This document shows, in pieces, positions 1 to 6,934 of a stretch of 35,783 bases of DNA (position 1 is the first letter of the stretch; each line of letters begins with the position of its first letter). The translations under genes were made by a program, and so were the position numbers. This DNA comes from Methylophaga sp. (GTDB lineage: Bacteria; Pseudomonadota; Gammaproteobacteria; Nitrosococcales; Methylophagaceae), in contig NVVW01000024.1 in the NCBI GenBank assembly GCA_002733505.1, positions 1-35,783 on the forward strand, in the 5' to 3' direction. The notes below the pieces were generated by a model. The model saw only the letters and a program-made list of their open reading frames with translations. It did no database searches and was not told the DNA's origin.

Positions 1-66
1 TTACATTCATCGCTCGGCTATATTACACCTGCACAAAAAATGGCACAATTGAAAAAAGTGGCTTAA
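1..66 (+). CDS. IS3-family transposase (OrfB), C-terminal end only
   Basis: Reading frame 1 is open from the window edge to a TAA at 64-66 and gives a peptide with HSSLGYITPAQ, the C-terminal signature of IS3-family DDE transposases (usually HSSLGY followed by S/TP). Only the last 21 or so residues are visible, so the catalytic residues lie outside the window. The frame does not continue into the phage gene downstream, as expected for an insertion sequence that landed in it. Confidence 0.75.
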   Translation, partial: LHSSLGYITPAQKMAQLKKVA

Positions 67-95
67 ATTTTCTGCATTAATACTTGACCACTTCA
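67..95 (+). repeat. Probable right terminal end of the IS3-family element
   Basis: Between the transposase stop and the resumed phage reading frame is a short non-coding stretch ending ...TTGACCACTTCA at about 95. On the other strand this starts TGAAGTGGTCAAGTATT, which fits the TG...CA ends of IS3-family inverted repeats. The left copy is outside the window, so the exact end and target duplication cannot be confirmed. Confidence 0.5.
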
Positions 96-97
96 AA

Positions 98-868
98 CTG
101 TACGTTGAACATGAAAGAGGGCGGCACAAGTCCAAAAGTGGTTCACCATCACTCGATGCGTTGCGTAATGCAGTGCAAGCCCTTGTTAAAATTGGTCTTT
201 TAACGACTATTCCCGCTGATAAACGCCTTGTTTTTCAGCTAAACAAAGCAACAGTGAATAGCTCCGTTAAAAGCATGAGCCCCACATCAGCCCCACAGGT
301 GAGCCCCACATCAGCCCCACAAGGTAAACCCGCGCCACAGCATGATTTAGATGCTTGGCGGGATGATATGAACACCACACACGATCAGCCGATGAACCCC
401 ACACCTCAGGTATCAGGTAATAATACTAAAACACCACCACCACTAAAGACTATAAAGACAGATATACAAGAAAGTGGTGGTGGTGGTGATTTTGTTAATT
501 TTATTTTTCCTGAAAAGCTGGGACAGCGTTCAGTTGAAGCAATTAGCAAGTTATTACCCAAAGGCAATGACGAAACAGCACAGGCTTTGCTTGATGAATT
601 GTCGGGAATGATGAAGCAACAGGAAATTAAAAGCCCTACTGGATATTTCAGGGGAATTATCAAGCGTTTTAATCTTGGGGATTTTGAACCAACGTCAGGC
701 GTTGCTATTGCAGAACGTAGGCAACAAGTTGAGATTGATAGACAAGAAGCAAAAGCACGACATAATGAAATGCACAAACCGAAAGAAGAACGAGTTGTTG
801 ATCAAGAAAAATTAAATGCAAATAGAGCTGCTATGAAAGCGGCATTGAAACCTAAGCGAATTGTTTAA
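98..868 (+). CDS. Phage replication-associated protein, 5' end removed by the IS
   Basis: The frame is open from just after the IS end to the TAA at 866-868; the first ordinary start in it is a TTG at 161, which would give 235 aa. The N-terminal part (SPSLDALRNAVQALVKIGLL) looks like a winged-helix DNA-binding region and seems to begin mid-domain, so the original gene was longer. A low-complexity linker contains a duplicated MSPTSAPQ-type block. The C-terminal half has an FPEKL... ALLDELSG... SPTGYFRGIIKRF... FEPTSG pattern, as in helix-turn-helix replication proteins of pathogenicity islands (STY4528-like); I recall this resemblance and did not compute it. A basic tail follows. Likely role: helper or initiator of phage DNA replication. 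With its start lost, replication of this copy may be impaired. Confidence 0.6.
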   Translation: MYVEHERGRHKSKSGSPSLDALRNAVQALVKIGLLTTIPADKRLVFQLNKATVNSSVKSMSPTSAPQVSPTSAPQGKPAPQHDLDAWRDDMNTTHDQPMNPTPQVSGNNTKTPPPLKTIKTDIQESGGGGDFVNFIFPEKLGQRSVEAISKLLPKGNDETAQALLDELSGMMKQQEIKSPTGYFRGIIKRFNLGDFEPTSGVAIAERRQQVEIDRQEAKARHNEMHKPKEERVVDQEKLNANRAAMKAALKPKRIV

Positions 869-894
869 GGGTTTAAATAAAAAAGGGGTAGGGA

Positions 895-1065
895 GTGGAA
901 AGTGAGTTACTAAGAAAAATCGGACTTTTGCAACAGAAAGCAAAAGCACTAGAGGGCGCGCCGATGTTGCAAAAAGCAAGGCGGGCGGGGATTGTTTTAC
1001 AAGATGCGCTTTTTTTTATTGAGCAATTAGTGAAAGAAATTGAGACGTTGAAAAATGGCAAATGA
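895..1065 (+). CDS. Small helical phage protein (56 aa)
   Basis: GTG start at 895 behind an AGGGGTAGGGAG ribosome-binding region; TGA at 1063-1065. The peptide is mostly helical, rich in Leu, Lys, Glu and Gln, and begins MESELLRKIGLLQQKAKALE, with a likely coiled coil over nearly its whole length. It overlaps the next gene by 11 nt, so the two are probably translationally coupled. No family recognised. Its place between the replication gene and a zinc-ribbon-like protein suggests an early or DNA-related function, but this is only context. Confidence 0.55.
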   Translation: MESELLRKIGLLQQKAKALEGAPMLQKARRAGIVLQDALFFIEQLVKEIETLKNGK

Positions 1066-1420
1066 AAATATAGGGGAAATCAAATGGGGTTGTTGTGCTG
1101 CAGTTATTAAATTTGTGCGAATGGATAAAAAAGAAAAGCTGTATATCTCGTGTCCTAGTTGCGGTAATTCGGCGGCTAAAGGTAAAACATTCCAAGAAAC
1201 CATTAAAGGCCGCGCCGTTATGTACGGAACACCAAGCAGTGAATATGCAGGAGGGGGCGAGCCTGAAAAAGTCAGTAAAAACCCCGAAGCGGTCGGAAAC
1301 GAACCCGAAGCAAAAGCGGAAAACTTCACGCCAGAACCAACGCCGCCTCAGAAAAAAGAACCGCGCAAGGTGAGCCGTTTGCTATCTGGGTTAATGAACG
1401 CACTAGGTAATGAAGAATAA
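1055..1420 (+). CDS. Small zinc-ribbon-like phage protein (121 aa)
   Basis: The N-terminal 40 residues have a cysteine pair at 13-14 (GCC) and a CPSC knuckle at 33-36, with a KKEKLYISCPSCG segment typical of zinc ribbons. The first knuckle is irregular (adjacent cysteines rather than CxxC), so metal binding may be lost or different. The middle (about 60-105) is acidic and Pro/Glu-rich and probably disordered. A short basic amphipathic C-terminus (SRLLSGLMNALG) follows. It starts inside the upstream gene and ends TAATG with the next. Possible DNA-binding or regulatory phage protein; function unknown. Confidence 0.55.
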   Translation: MANENIGEIKWGCCAAVIKFVRMDKKEKLYISCPSCGNSAAKGKTFQETIKGRAVMYGTPSSEYAGGGEPEKVSKNPEAVGNEPEAKAENFTPEPTPPQKKEPRKVSRLLSGLMNALGNEE

Positions 1421-1857
1421 TGACAGAACAGGAACAGAACCAAGCAGATGAACTAGATGCCGTTACTAAAATGGAAGATCAAACAGAACCATTAACGGGC
1501 GAATGGGAGCCGAGCGAGGCCAGTAGTTCCATGTCAGATGACATGATGAGCACCAAAGATGCGGTTGCTTTGATCATGGCTTCTTTGTCAGGAATTGCCA
1601 CAAGGGTAAGGGGTGAGCATTGGGCGTTTGAACCAGCCGCCATTGATGAAGTAGCGGGGATTAATGCTAGTGCTATCGAAAGAGCAACAGGCAAACAAAA
1701 AATGCCGTGGTGGATGGAATTGGTAATTGCTAACGGGATGCTTTTCGCTCCTGCAATTATTGGCGAATTGAAATTGAGAGAGGTCGAACGAGCCGCCAAA
1801 GAACAGGGAGAAGAAAAAGAACAAACACAGGAAAAAGGAATTGATGGTGCCGATTAA
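1420..1857 (+). CDS. Phage protein of unknown function next to the ATPase (145 aa)
   Basis: Start ATG shares the A of the preceding TAA. The N-terminal 45 residues are acidic and probably disordered. Residues about 46-90 form a predicted helical domain (KDAVALIMASLSGIATRVRG... INASAIERATG). Residues about 93-118 (PWWMELVIANGMLFAPAIIG) are hydrophobic enough for one membrane segment, followed by a charged Glu/Lys tail. It overlaps the packaging ATPase start by 14 nt, so the two are likely co-translated. I recognise no family; a membrane-associated packaging or assembly factor is a guess from position. Confidence 0.5.
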   Translation: MTEQEQNQADELDAVTKMEDQTEPLTGEWEPSEASSSMSDDMMSTKDAVALIMASLSGIATRVRGEHWAFEPAAIDEVAGINASAIERATGKQKMPWWMELVIANGMLFAPAIIGELKLREVERAAKEQGEEKEQTQEKGIDGAD

Positions 1858-2488
1858 CCCTAACGAAGATTTAGAAAATAATCATGTTTTATTCATAGGT
1901 AAATCAGGCAGTGGTAAAACATTTGCCATCAAAAATCATCCGTTAATTAAAAAGCGGGGGGCGCGTGTTGTTGTTTGGGATCCGTATGAAAGCCATGATT
2001 GCCATTATTCTAAGACCGTGGCCAATTTTGGGCGGTCGTTAAGTTCAGCAATCAAAAGCAAGAAAGGTTTTAAAATTGGACTTGCTGTTAATCCCACGGT
2101 GGAAGCATTCGAGAGGTTTTGTCGCATGGTATGGATTGCGGCAGATGGTAGTAAAAAGCTGATTGTAGTGGTTGAAGAACTGGGTGACGTTGCCGCAACG
2201 GGCAAGGCTTCACCACATTGGGGGAAAATGGTCAGGGTCGGCAGAAAGTACGGCGTTATATTATTTCCTGCAACACAACGGCCTAACGAAGTGGACAAAA
2301 CTGTATTTACTCAAGTTTCACGGGTCTGGGTGGGCTTGGTTTCAAATTATGATCATGCGTACGTTGAGCGAAGTACGGGAATCCCGAAAGGTGGCCTTTC
2401 AAAAATAGAAGCTAACTCATATCACTATTATTTCGTTTATGGTAACGATATTAAGTACGGAACACCGAGTAAAAAGGTCAAAATGTAG
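1844..2488 (+). CDS. DNA-packaging ATPase, FtsK/HerA type (PM2 P9-like)
   Basis: This would power genome packaging into the preformed, membrane-lined capsid. From the ATG at 1844 (a TTG three bases upstream is less likely; AAGGA lies just ahead) it is 214 aa. Walker A is GKSGSGKT at 19-26. Walker B is LIVVVEE at 106-112, with the acidic pair expected of HerA/FtsK-type ATPases. A downstream segment ending QRPNEV (about 145) fits the conserved arginine/glutamine region of viral packaging ATPases. Length and the pairing with a double-jelly-roll capsid gene match PM2 and PRD1-like viruses. Terminase folds are excluded by the very short length and motif layout. Confidence 0.88.
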   Translation: MVPINPNEDLENNHVLFIGKSGSGKTFAIKNHPLIKKRGARVVVWDPYESHDCHYSKTVANFGRSLSSAIKSKKGFKIGLAVNPTVEAFERFCRMVWIAADGSKKLIVVVEELGDVAATGKASPHWGKMVRVGRKYGVILFPATQRPNEVDKTVFTQVSRVWVGLVSNYDHAYVERSTGIPKGGLSKIEANSYHYYFVYGNDIKYGTPSKKVKM

Positions 2489-2596
2489 CGCAAAACGCAC
2501 ACTGCAACCCCCTGAAAAACATCAATTCTTTCATATACGAAAAACATCAAAAAAAAATAGATTAATTACTGCAAAAGTTGCAAAGTTGTTTCCGCT

Positions 2597-2737
2597 ATGA
2601 AAGCAAATCAAAAACAATTTTTATACACAGTTTTGGCAGGTGTCACGACTATGGCAGTTTGGGAGCTATACATAAAGCCAAAGGTTTTAGTACAGCAACA
2701 GCCTGAAACGTCATTACTTGATTATTGGCCTTTCTAA
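2597..2737 (+). CDS. Small phage membrane protein (46 aa)
   Basis: ATG at 2597, TAA at 2735-2737. One membrane segment at about residues 8-25 (FLYTVLAGVTTMAVWELY) is followed by a short polar tail ending DYWPF. It is the first of several tiny membrane proteins around the capsid gene, as in PM2, whose internal lipid membrane is studded with small virus-coded proteins. A gap of about 108 bp after the ATPase contains no gene I can see and may hold a promoter. Confidence 0.6.
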   Translation: MKANQKQFLYTVLAGVTTMAVWELYIKPKVLVQQQPETSLLDYWPF

Positions 2738-2756
2738 TTAATACCAGGGGTAAACT

Positions 2757-2879
2757 ATGTTCACAAAATCACGAATTATCACTATTGGTTTAACGCTTTT
2801 AGTTATCGCGGCGGCTAATCGCTACGAACCAGCAAAAGAAGCCTTAAACGGTGATGGCAAGTTTTTAGGTATTTTCTAA
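2757..2879 (+). CDS. Small phage membrane protein (40 aa)
   Basis: ATG at 2757, with a CAGGGG element about 7 nt ahead; TAA at 2877-2879. A membrane segment spans about residues 6-21 (RIITIGLTLLVIAAAN); the remainder is short, polar and ends GKFLGIF. Position directly before the capsid gene and the hydrophobic profile suggest a virion membrane protein. Confidence 0.58.
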   Translation: MFTKSRIITIGLTLLVIAAANRYEPAKEALNGDGKFLGIF

Positions 2880-2921
2880 AGCAGCTTAAACAGAACAATT
2901 AATTATTAGGAGGCATAGAAA

Positions 2922-3740
2922 ATGCCAGTTAATCTAAATCGAAAAATGCAAGCCTTTGAGGGTGTGGGCGCTGGTCAAACAGCCACGGCACGCTTACCCG
3001 TTGGCTTACGTTTTCACAATGTAATGTTTGCCTATTCAGGCGTAACACTTGCACAAATGACAGAAATCCGAATTATCGCCAACGGTAAAGTGATTCAACG
3101 CTTAATCGGTGCAGATGTTTTGGACAGCATTAATAGGTTTGATGGCCGTAATTCGGCAGCGGGAATTATCACTATTGATTTTGAACGATTTGGTCTGCGA
3201 ACTCGTTCCGGTAGTGAATTAACCGTTATTGATACCACAGCCAAGAAACAAGGCGATCCGAACAAAATAACAACCTTGTCAATTGAGGTTGATATAGATG
3301 GTGCGGCATTGTCTCCTGTTTTGGGCGTTCCTAAAGCGAAGCAATCAGGCGCAATCTCGAACCCTTCAAATGTAATGAAGCACATTCGTGTGTTTGGTTA
3401 TGATCCAGCGGGTTCAGGTGAGTTCCAAATTTCAGATCTGCCAAAGATCGGGGCGATTAATCGTATCTTCTTAAAATCAGCGGCAACCATTAACAGCATC
3501 AAAGTAGAACGTAACGGCTATGTAATCAGCGATCTAGATAAAGCTGAAAATGAAGTGAACCAAGCCGATGGTGTGCGAGTGCCACAGGCTGGTTACTACG
3601 TTGTTGACTTTACCGAAGGAGGCAACGGGCAGGACTGGTTAGAAGTAGCTGGTGTCCAAGATTTTCGCCTATCGCTTGACATGGCGGCGGCTGGTCACAT
3701 TGATGTGCTGGTGGAATACCTTCACACCTTAAACGGGTAA
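2922..3740 (+). CDS. Major capsid protein, PM2 P2-like double jelly roll
   Basis: 272 aa with a strong AGGAGG site 12 nt before the ATG; this is the best ribosome-binding site in the operon, as expected for the most abundant virion protein. Residues 37-51 read AYSGVTLAQMTEIRI, which matches RYSGVTPSQIKNVRV of PM2 P2 as I remember it. ISDLPKIGAINRI (about 168-180) and QDFRLSLD near the C-terminus, followed by VLVEYL, also match PM2 P2 (IADLPRP..., QDLRLKID, IIVEYM). PM2 P2 is about the same length (269 aa). In PM2 it forms trimers of two beta-barrels that build a pseudo-T=21 shell around a membrane. A tailed-phage HK97 coat is excluded by sequence and by the neighbours. Confidence 0.9.
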   Translation: MPVNLNRKMQAFEGVGAGQTATARLPVGLRFHNVMFAYSGVTLAQMTEIRIIANGKVIQRLIGADVLDSINRFDGRNSAAGIITIDFERFGLRTRSGSELTVIDTTAKKQGDPNKITTLSIEVDIDGAALSPVLGVPKAKQSGAISNPSNVMKHIRVFGYDPAGSGEFQISDLPKIGAINRIFLKSAATINSIKVERNGYVISDLDKAENEVNQADGVRVPQAGYYVVDFTEGGNGQDWLEVAGVQDFRLSLDMAAAGHIDVLVEYLHTLNG

Positions 3741-3750
3741 AGGGGCAATC

Positions 3751-4011
3751 ATGGAAAATGATACTCCTTGGTATGAAACCTTTTTTGACGGTATTGGTGG
3801 CAAGGTCGGTCAGTGGTTAGATTATAAGATTGGCGACGAATTAGGCATTATTCAGCCTGATAGTTGGTTAGGGTTTTATCCTGAAATCACACCACCAAGC
3901 GACCAGCCACCAACAGAAGCAGGCTTTATCATTGGCAACAATGCGACAACGTATGCGGCAGGCTTTGGCTTGTTGTTGTTGGCGTTAATTGCTTACAAGG
4001 CGGCTGAATAA
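3751..4011 (+). CDS. Phage membrane protein, C-terminal anchor (86 aa)
   Basis: Begins 10 nt after the capsid stop with AGGGGC ahead of the ATG. The first 60 residues are soluble and include an aromatic, acidic stretch (WYETFFDGIG, SWLGFYPEI) and a Pro-rich linker. One membrane segment covers about 66-83 (YAAGFGLLLLALIAYKAA). The stop overlaps the next start (TAATG). Fits a virion membrane protein whose outer part faces the shell; no family recognised. Confidence 0.55.
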   Translation: MENDTPWYETFFDGIGGKVGQWLDYKIGDELGIIQPDSWLGFYPEITPPSDQPPTEAGFIIGNNATTYAAGFGLLLLALIAYKAAE

Positions 4012-4157
4012 TGCCGCTTCCTTTGTTAATGCCGTTGGCAGTGTCAGCGGTGGTAGGGGGTGTGGTTGGTTTTGTGGCGGCAGATGGTATTGACAGCCTA
4101 AAAACTACGGTTCTGTATGGTTTGGTTGGCGTTGTTCTTTACAAGGTAGTTAAATAA
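4011..4157 (+). CDS. Two-segment phage membrane protein (48 aa)
   Basis: ATG at 4011 overlaps the previous TAA; TAA at 4155-4157 overlaps the next ATG. Two hydrophobic segments, about 5-24 (rich in Ala, Val, Gly) and 32-46, are joined by a short acidic turn (ADGIDS). Too short to assign to a family. The overlaps on both sides show it belongs to the structural operon. Confidence 0.55.
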   Translation: MPLPLLMPLAVSAVVGGVVGFVAADGIDSLKTTVLYGLVGVVLYKVVK

Positions 4158-4378
4158 TGGAGCAAGTAACAGATCCATTTAATCCATTGTCGGCATTTTC
4201 ATCTCTTGCATCAGGTCTTGGTTCAAGTGCGGGGCCGAGTATGGCAACAGCATCAGGCCAAGCCTTTGGTTCAAGTGTCACCGTGGGCGGTTTAACCGTT
4301 AATAAAAAACCAGACTTGCTAGTGATAGCAGGCGCGGCTTTATTAGGTGCGGCGATTGTATGGCTTGCAAAGGCTTAG
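4157..4378 (+). CDS. Phage membrane protein, Ser/Gly-rich head and C-terminal anchor (73 aa)
   Basis: The first 50 residues are rich in Ser, Gly and Ala (FSSLASGLGSSAGPSMATAS) and carry a VTVGGLTV stretch. One membrane segment lies at about 52-71 (DLLVIAGAALLGAAIVWLA). The stop lies inside the next gene. Probably a virion membrane protein, from position and profile. Confidence 0.53.
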   Translation: MEQVTDPFNPLSAFSSLASGLGSSAGPSMATASGQAFGSSVTVGGLTVNKKPDLLVIAGAALLGAAIVWLAKA

Positions 4379-4740
4379 TATTTAAGCGGGTAGATTGGTC
4401 GCTAGAAATAGCGGCCAAACTAGCCAAAGCCATAGCACCAGAACAAGATTTTATTGCCAATGAAGTGATAAAAGGCATTTCACAATGTTGGCATATTGAA
4501 GGTTATGGCTATCTGATAACGAGATTAGAGCTAGAACCAGAAAAAACGCTAGTAATAGTGGCAGGACAAGGCCGAGGCCTTAACGATGTAATGACATTTA
4601 TGCCACGAATTGCCAAGGCAAACGGGGCAAAACTAATACGAATACATAGCAGACGAGCGGGAATGGTGCGGATGTTAGAAAAACTAAACTATCAAACAGA
4701 ATACGGGCTAGGGGAGAATGTCTTTTATGGGCGGATCTAG
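4360..4740 (+). CDS. GNAT-fold-like protein in the structural operon (126 aa)
   Basis: Starts 19 nt inside the upstream gene. The central segment has the order of an acetyltransferase core: a strand (KTLVIVAGQ), a Gly-rich turn (GRGLNDV), a helix (MPRIAKANG), a strand (AKLIRIHSRR) and a C-terminal helix with MLEKLNY, as in degenerate GNAT proteins coded in many phage virion operons. The acetyl-CoA loop (Q/RxxGxG/A) is only approximated by GQGRG. It could be a modifying enzyme or a structural protein on a GNAT scaffold; I cannot decide. Confidence 0.5.
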   Translation: MACKGLVFKRVDWSLEIAAKLAKAIAPEQDFIANEVIKGISQCWHIEGYGYLITRLELEPEKTLVIVAGQGRGLNDVMTFMPRIAKANGAKLIRIHSRRAGMVRMLEKLNYQTEYGLGENVFYGRI

Positions 4741-5110
4741 GTCAAGAAGTCGAAGCAATAGCACGAGTAGAACCAGCACATCAACGCAGAATTTAAGCCT
4801 TGATGGTGTCGAAGGTGTCACCGTTGCAGGCTCAGAAAGTGTCACAGTTAACATGACAGATGCGGGTGCGTTTGACCTTGTTGGCGAAGCATTGCAAGTG
4901 CTAGAAGCATCACAAGCGGCGGCATTAACAGCGGTAAGTGACAACTCAAGTAATAATCTCGATGCGCTTACTAAAGCAACGCTTGGTAGTTTTGAAAAGA
5001 TAAACGAAAGTAATCTAAGCGACAGTGCCATGACGATGGACAGAATTACTCAGATTAGCACGGCAGGGTTAGCTATCTGGGGCATTGCAAAAATATGGGG
5101 CAAAAAATAA
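4727..5110 (+). CDS. Virion membrane/vertex-associated candidate (127 aa)
   Basis: GGGGAG at 4711-4716 sits 10 nt before the ATG at 4727 but only 1 nt before the ATG at 4718, so 4727 is preferred (130 aa from 4718). The N-terminus is a Ser/Arg/Thr-rich low-complexity run (GGSRSRSRSNSTSRTSTSTQ). A short beta-like part follows (VEGVTVAGSESVTVNM), then an alanine-rich helical region that may form a coiled coil (about 45-95). A C-terminal hydrophobic segment (ISTAGLAIWGIAKIWG) could anchor it in the virion membrane. Ends directly before the next start. Confidence 0.5.
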   Translation: MGGSRSRSRSNSTSRTSTSTQNLSLDGVEGVTVAGSESVTVNMTDAGAFDLVGEALQVLEASQAAALTAVSDNSSNNLDALTKATLGSFEKINESNLSDSAMTMDRITQISTAGLAIWGIAKIWGKK

Positions 5111-5674
5111 ATGCGTGATTATGAATTTACAATAAAAGCCAACGGACAAGACAGGCGGCCTGTAATTGGCAGCTTTATAAAAGTTCAATCAGCCACCGTA
5201 GATGTAAGAATTATTGCAGAAGATGCCAACGGTTCGGTAGTTGCTGATCTTAAAATGTCAGAAGGTGCGTGGGTAAAATTACCAGCCACACCTTTTCAAA
5301 CCATCAGAATTGAAAACAAAGAAGCCATAGAAGTTAAAGTAGTCTTAATCATAGGATTGGGAGAAGTTGACGACAGTTCATTAGTCGGAACTATTTCTAT
5401 AAGTTTGGCCTCAACATTATCAAATAACGCTGCTACCGTTGGAACATTAGCGGCACTGCTTATACCCGCAAACAGCGCGGCACGCAGTCATATCATTTTG
5501 AATAATTCAGCTGGTGATATCTATATCGGCAATGATGCAGCAGTAACAACATTAAGCGGATTTAAAATCACAGCAGGGCAAACGGTGACACTAGATAAAG
5601 CACCTACCGACGCTATTTTTTCTGTCGGTAGCGCGGCGGGATTAGACGTTAGAATATTGTCGGAGCTTAACTAA
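5111..5674 (+). CDS. Probable vertex (penton/spike base) protein (187 aa)
   Basis: Starts one base after the upstream stop. Two beta-rich parts are visible: about 1-85, with alternating short strands (VDVRIIAEDANGSVVADLKM), and about 90-187. The second is a small beta-domain common in phage surface proteins (RSHIILNNSAGDIYIGND, FKITAGQTVTLDKAPTD, IFSVGSAAGLDVRILSE). No membrane segment. PM2 has a spike protein, P1, at its fivefold vertices; this is the best-placed counterpart but I see no direct sequence match, so vertex assignment is inference. Confidence 0.5.
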   Translation: MRDYEFTIKANGQDRRPVIGSFIKVQSATVDVRIIAEDANGSVVADLKMSEGAWVKLPATPFQTIRIENKEAIEVKVVLIIGLGEVDDSSLVGTISISLASTLSNNAATVGTLAALLIPANSAARSHIILNNSAGDIYIGNDAAVTTLSGFKITAGQTVTLDKAPTDAIFSVGSAAGLDVRILSELN

Positions 5675-6021
5675 TGAGCGCAGTATCAGTTAGCACAACA
5701 AAATTACAGGCAGATATTACAGCGGCGCTGGCGGCGGCTATCGCGGCTGGGTTGGGAGTTGGACAAACGTGGCAAAATATGATTGCAAGCAGGGCTTTAA
5801 ATACAATATACACGAACACATCATCAAAGCCGATTTTTATAGCAATTACATTTTCAAGTGGGCCATTTGATAGCGCTATTATTGTTTCAGGAGTTGCAAT
5901 TATGCACCAATCAACAACAACAACAGACAGTAGACAGTCATCCTTTGTTGTCCCATCTGGATCTTCATACTCAATAAGCACGCTAGGCACAACGCTATAC
6001 AAATGGGCGGAGCTACGATAA
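5674..6021 (+). CDS. Tail-fibre-like receptor-binding tip (115 aa)
   Basis: The ATG overlaps the previous stop. After an alanine-rich helical stalk (about 5-30), residues from about 28 (GVGQTWQNM... RALNTIYTNTSSKPIFIAI) to FVVPSGSSYSIS and a C-terminal WAELR match the small beta domain often found at the tip of tail fibres of tailed phages. The preceding gene probably forms its base, so the two may make a spike together. Finding it in a tailless phage suggests a receptor-binding module exchanged with tailed phages. Confidence 0.55.
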   Translation: MSAVSVSTTKLQADITAALAAAIAAGLGVGQTWQNMIASRALNTIYTNTSSKPIFIAITFSSGPFDSAIIVSGVAIMHQSTTTTDSRQSSFVVPSGSSYSISTLGTTLYKWAELR

Positions 6022-6380
6022 TGAAATACTACAAAAACACAATAACAAATGAAGTTTTTGCGTTCGAGTTGGACGGTTCTCAAGACACGCTAATAACAGT
6101 AGATATGATGCAGATGAAAGCGGCAGAAATTGACGCACATATCAACCCGCCGCCAATAAAGCCGACACCAGCGCAACAGCTATCAGCAACAGACGCAGGC
6201 ATGGCGCGAATAACTGAGGATTTAATCGACGCATTAAAAGTTGCTGGCGTTATCACTGACGCAAATCTACCCGCGTTCGCAGTTCAAAAACTAGCAGAAC
6301 GCAAAGCATTAAGGTCATTATTATTAAACCCGATCGTTAGCCCCGCGCTTAAAAATCTAGGTCTTAAGTTAGCAAAATGA
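6021..6380 (+). CDS. Tail-fibre-assembly-like protein (119 aa)
   Basis: The ATG at 6021 shares a base with the previous TAA and is preferred to the in-frame ATG at 6003. The N-terminal MKYYKNTITNEVFAFELDGS is typical of small tail-fibre assembly/chaperone proteins, which usually follow the fibre gene directly, as here. The C-terminal half (about 50-119) is helical with ITEDLIDALKVAGVIT, also common in such proteins. It probably helps fold or load the fibre-like tip coded just upstream. Confidence 0.55.
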   Translation: MKYYKNTITNEVFAFELDGSQDTLITVDMMQMKAAEIDAHINPPPIKPTPAQQLSATDAGMARITEDLIDALKVAGVITDANLPAFAVQKLAERKALRSLLLNPIVSPALKNLGLKLAK

Positions 6381-6934
6381 GAATTACTGCCGCCATGCTT
6401 GCAATAATCAGTGGATGGTACATATTTCAGCGCCTAACAGCGGGCAATGCCTATGCCTCAGCACTACAACAGCCTACCACCTTTTTAGGCTTTGATATTC
6501 CAGACTTTAACCGAGGCGATACCATGCCAGAACTACGATATTTTACCGCCGCAGAATTTGGCGAATGGTGGCCTTTAATGTCTACCGACTTTCTAACCAA
6601 GCTAGATGAATTTAGACACCGTTTAGGCGTGCCAGTACGCATATCGCCAGCAACGGGCAGTTTAGGCCGTGAATCAGGCCTTGATACCTCACAGCATAAT
6701 GTGGATATGTGGGGCGAAGTTCGAGCGGGTGACGTTATGTTTATCGGTGTTGATTTAGAAACAGCCTACAAAGTAGCGAAAGAAGTAGGGTTTACAGGAA
6801 TCGGAGCCTATCCTGACTGGAAACCAACACAAGGGATGCACCTTGACGTAAGACAAGCACCGCTTGCTTTATGGTCAGGCATTTTAGAAAGTGGCAAACA
6901 AGTATACAAATCAATACAACAGGCGTTTGTATGA
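6377..6934 (+). CDS. Peptidase M15-type endolysin (185 aa)
   Basis: Predicted to cut peptidoglycan peptide stems at lysis or entry. An N-terminal hydrophobic segment (about 3-20) could be a signal-anchor. The catalytic part begins about residue 53 (LRYFTAAEF). Putative zinc ligands are H107 in SQHNVDMWGEVRAGDVM, D119 in the same stretch, and H155 in GMHLDVR, in the order usual for the M15/VanY-like peptidase_M15_3 group. ATG overlaps the previous stop (ATGA). An internal-membrane virion role is possible because the protein is anchored. Confidence 0.75.
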   Translation: MRITAAMLAIISGWYIFQRLTAGNAYASALQQPTTFLGFDIPDFNRGDTMPELRYFTAAEFGEWWPLMSTDFLTKLDEFRHRLGVPVRISPATGSLGRESGLDTSQHNVDMWGEVRAGDVMFIGVDLETAYKVAKEVGFTGIGAYPDWKPTQGMHLDVRQAPLALWSGILESGKQVYKSIQQAFV

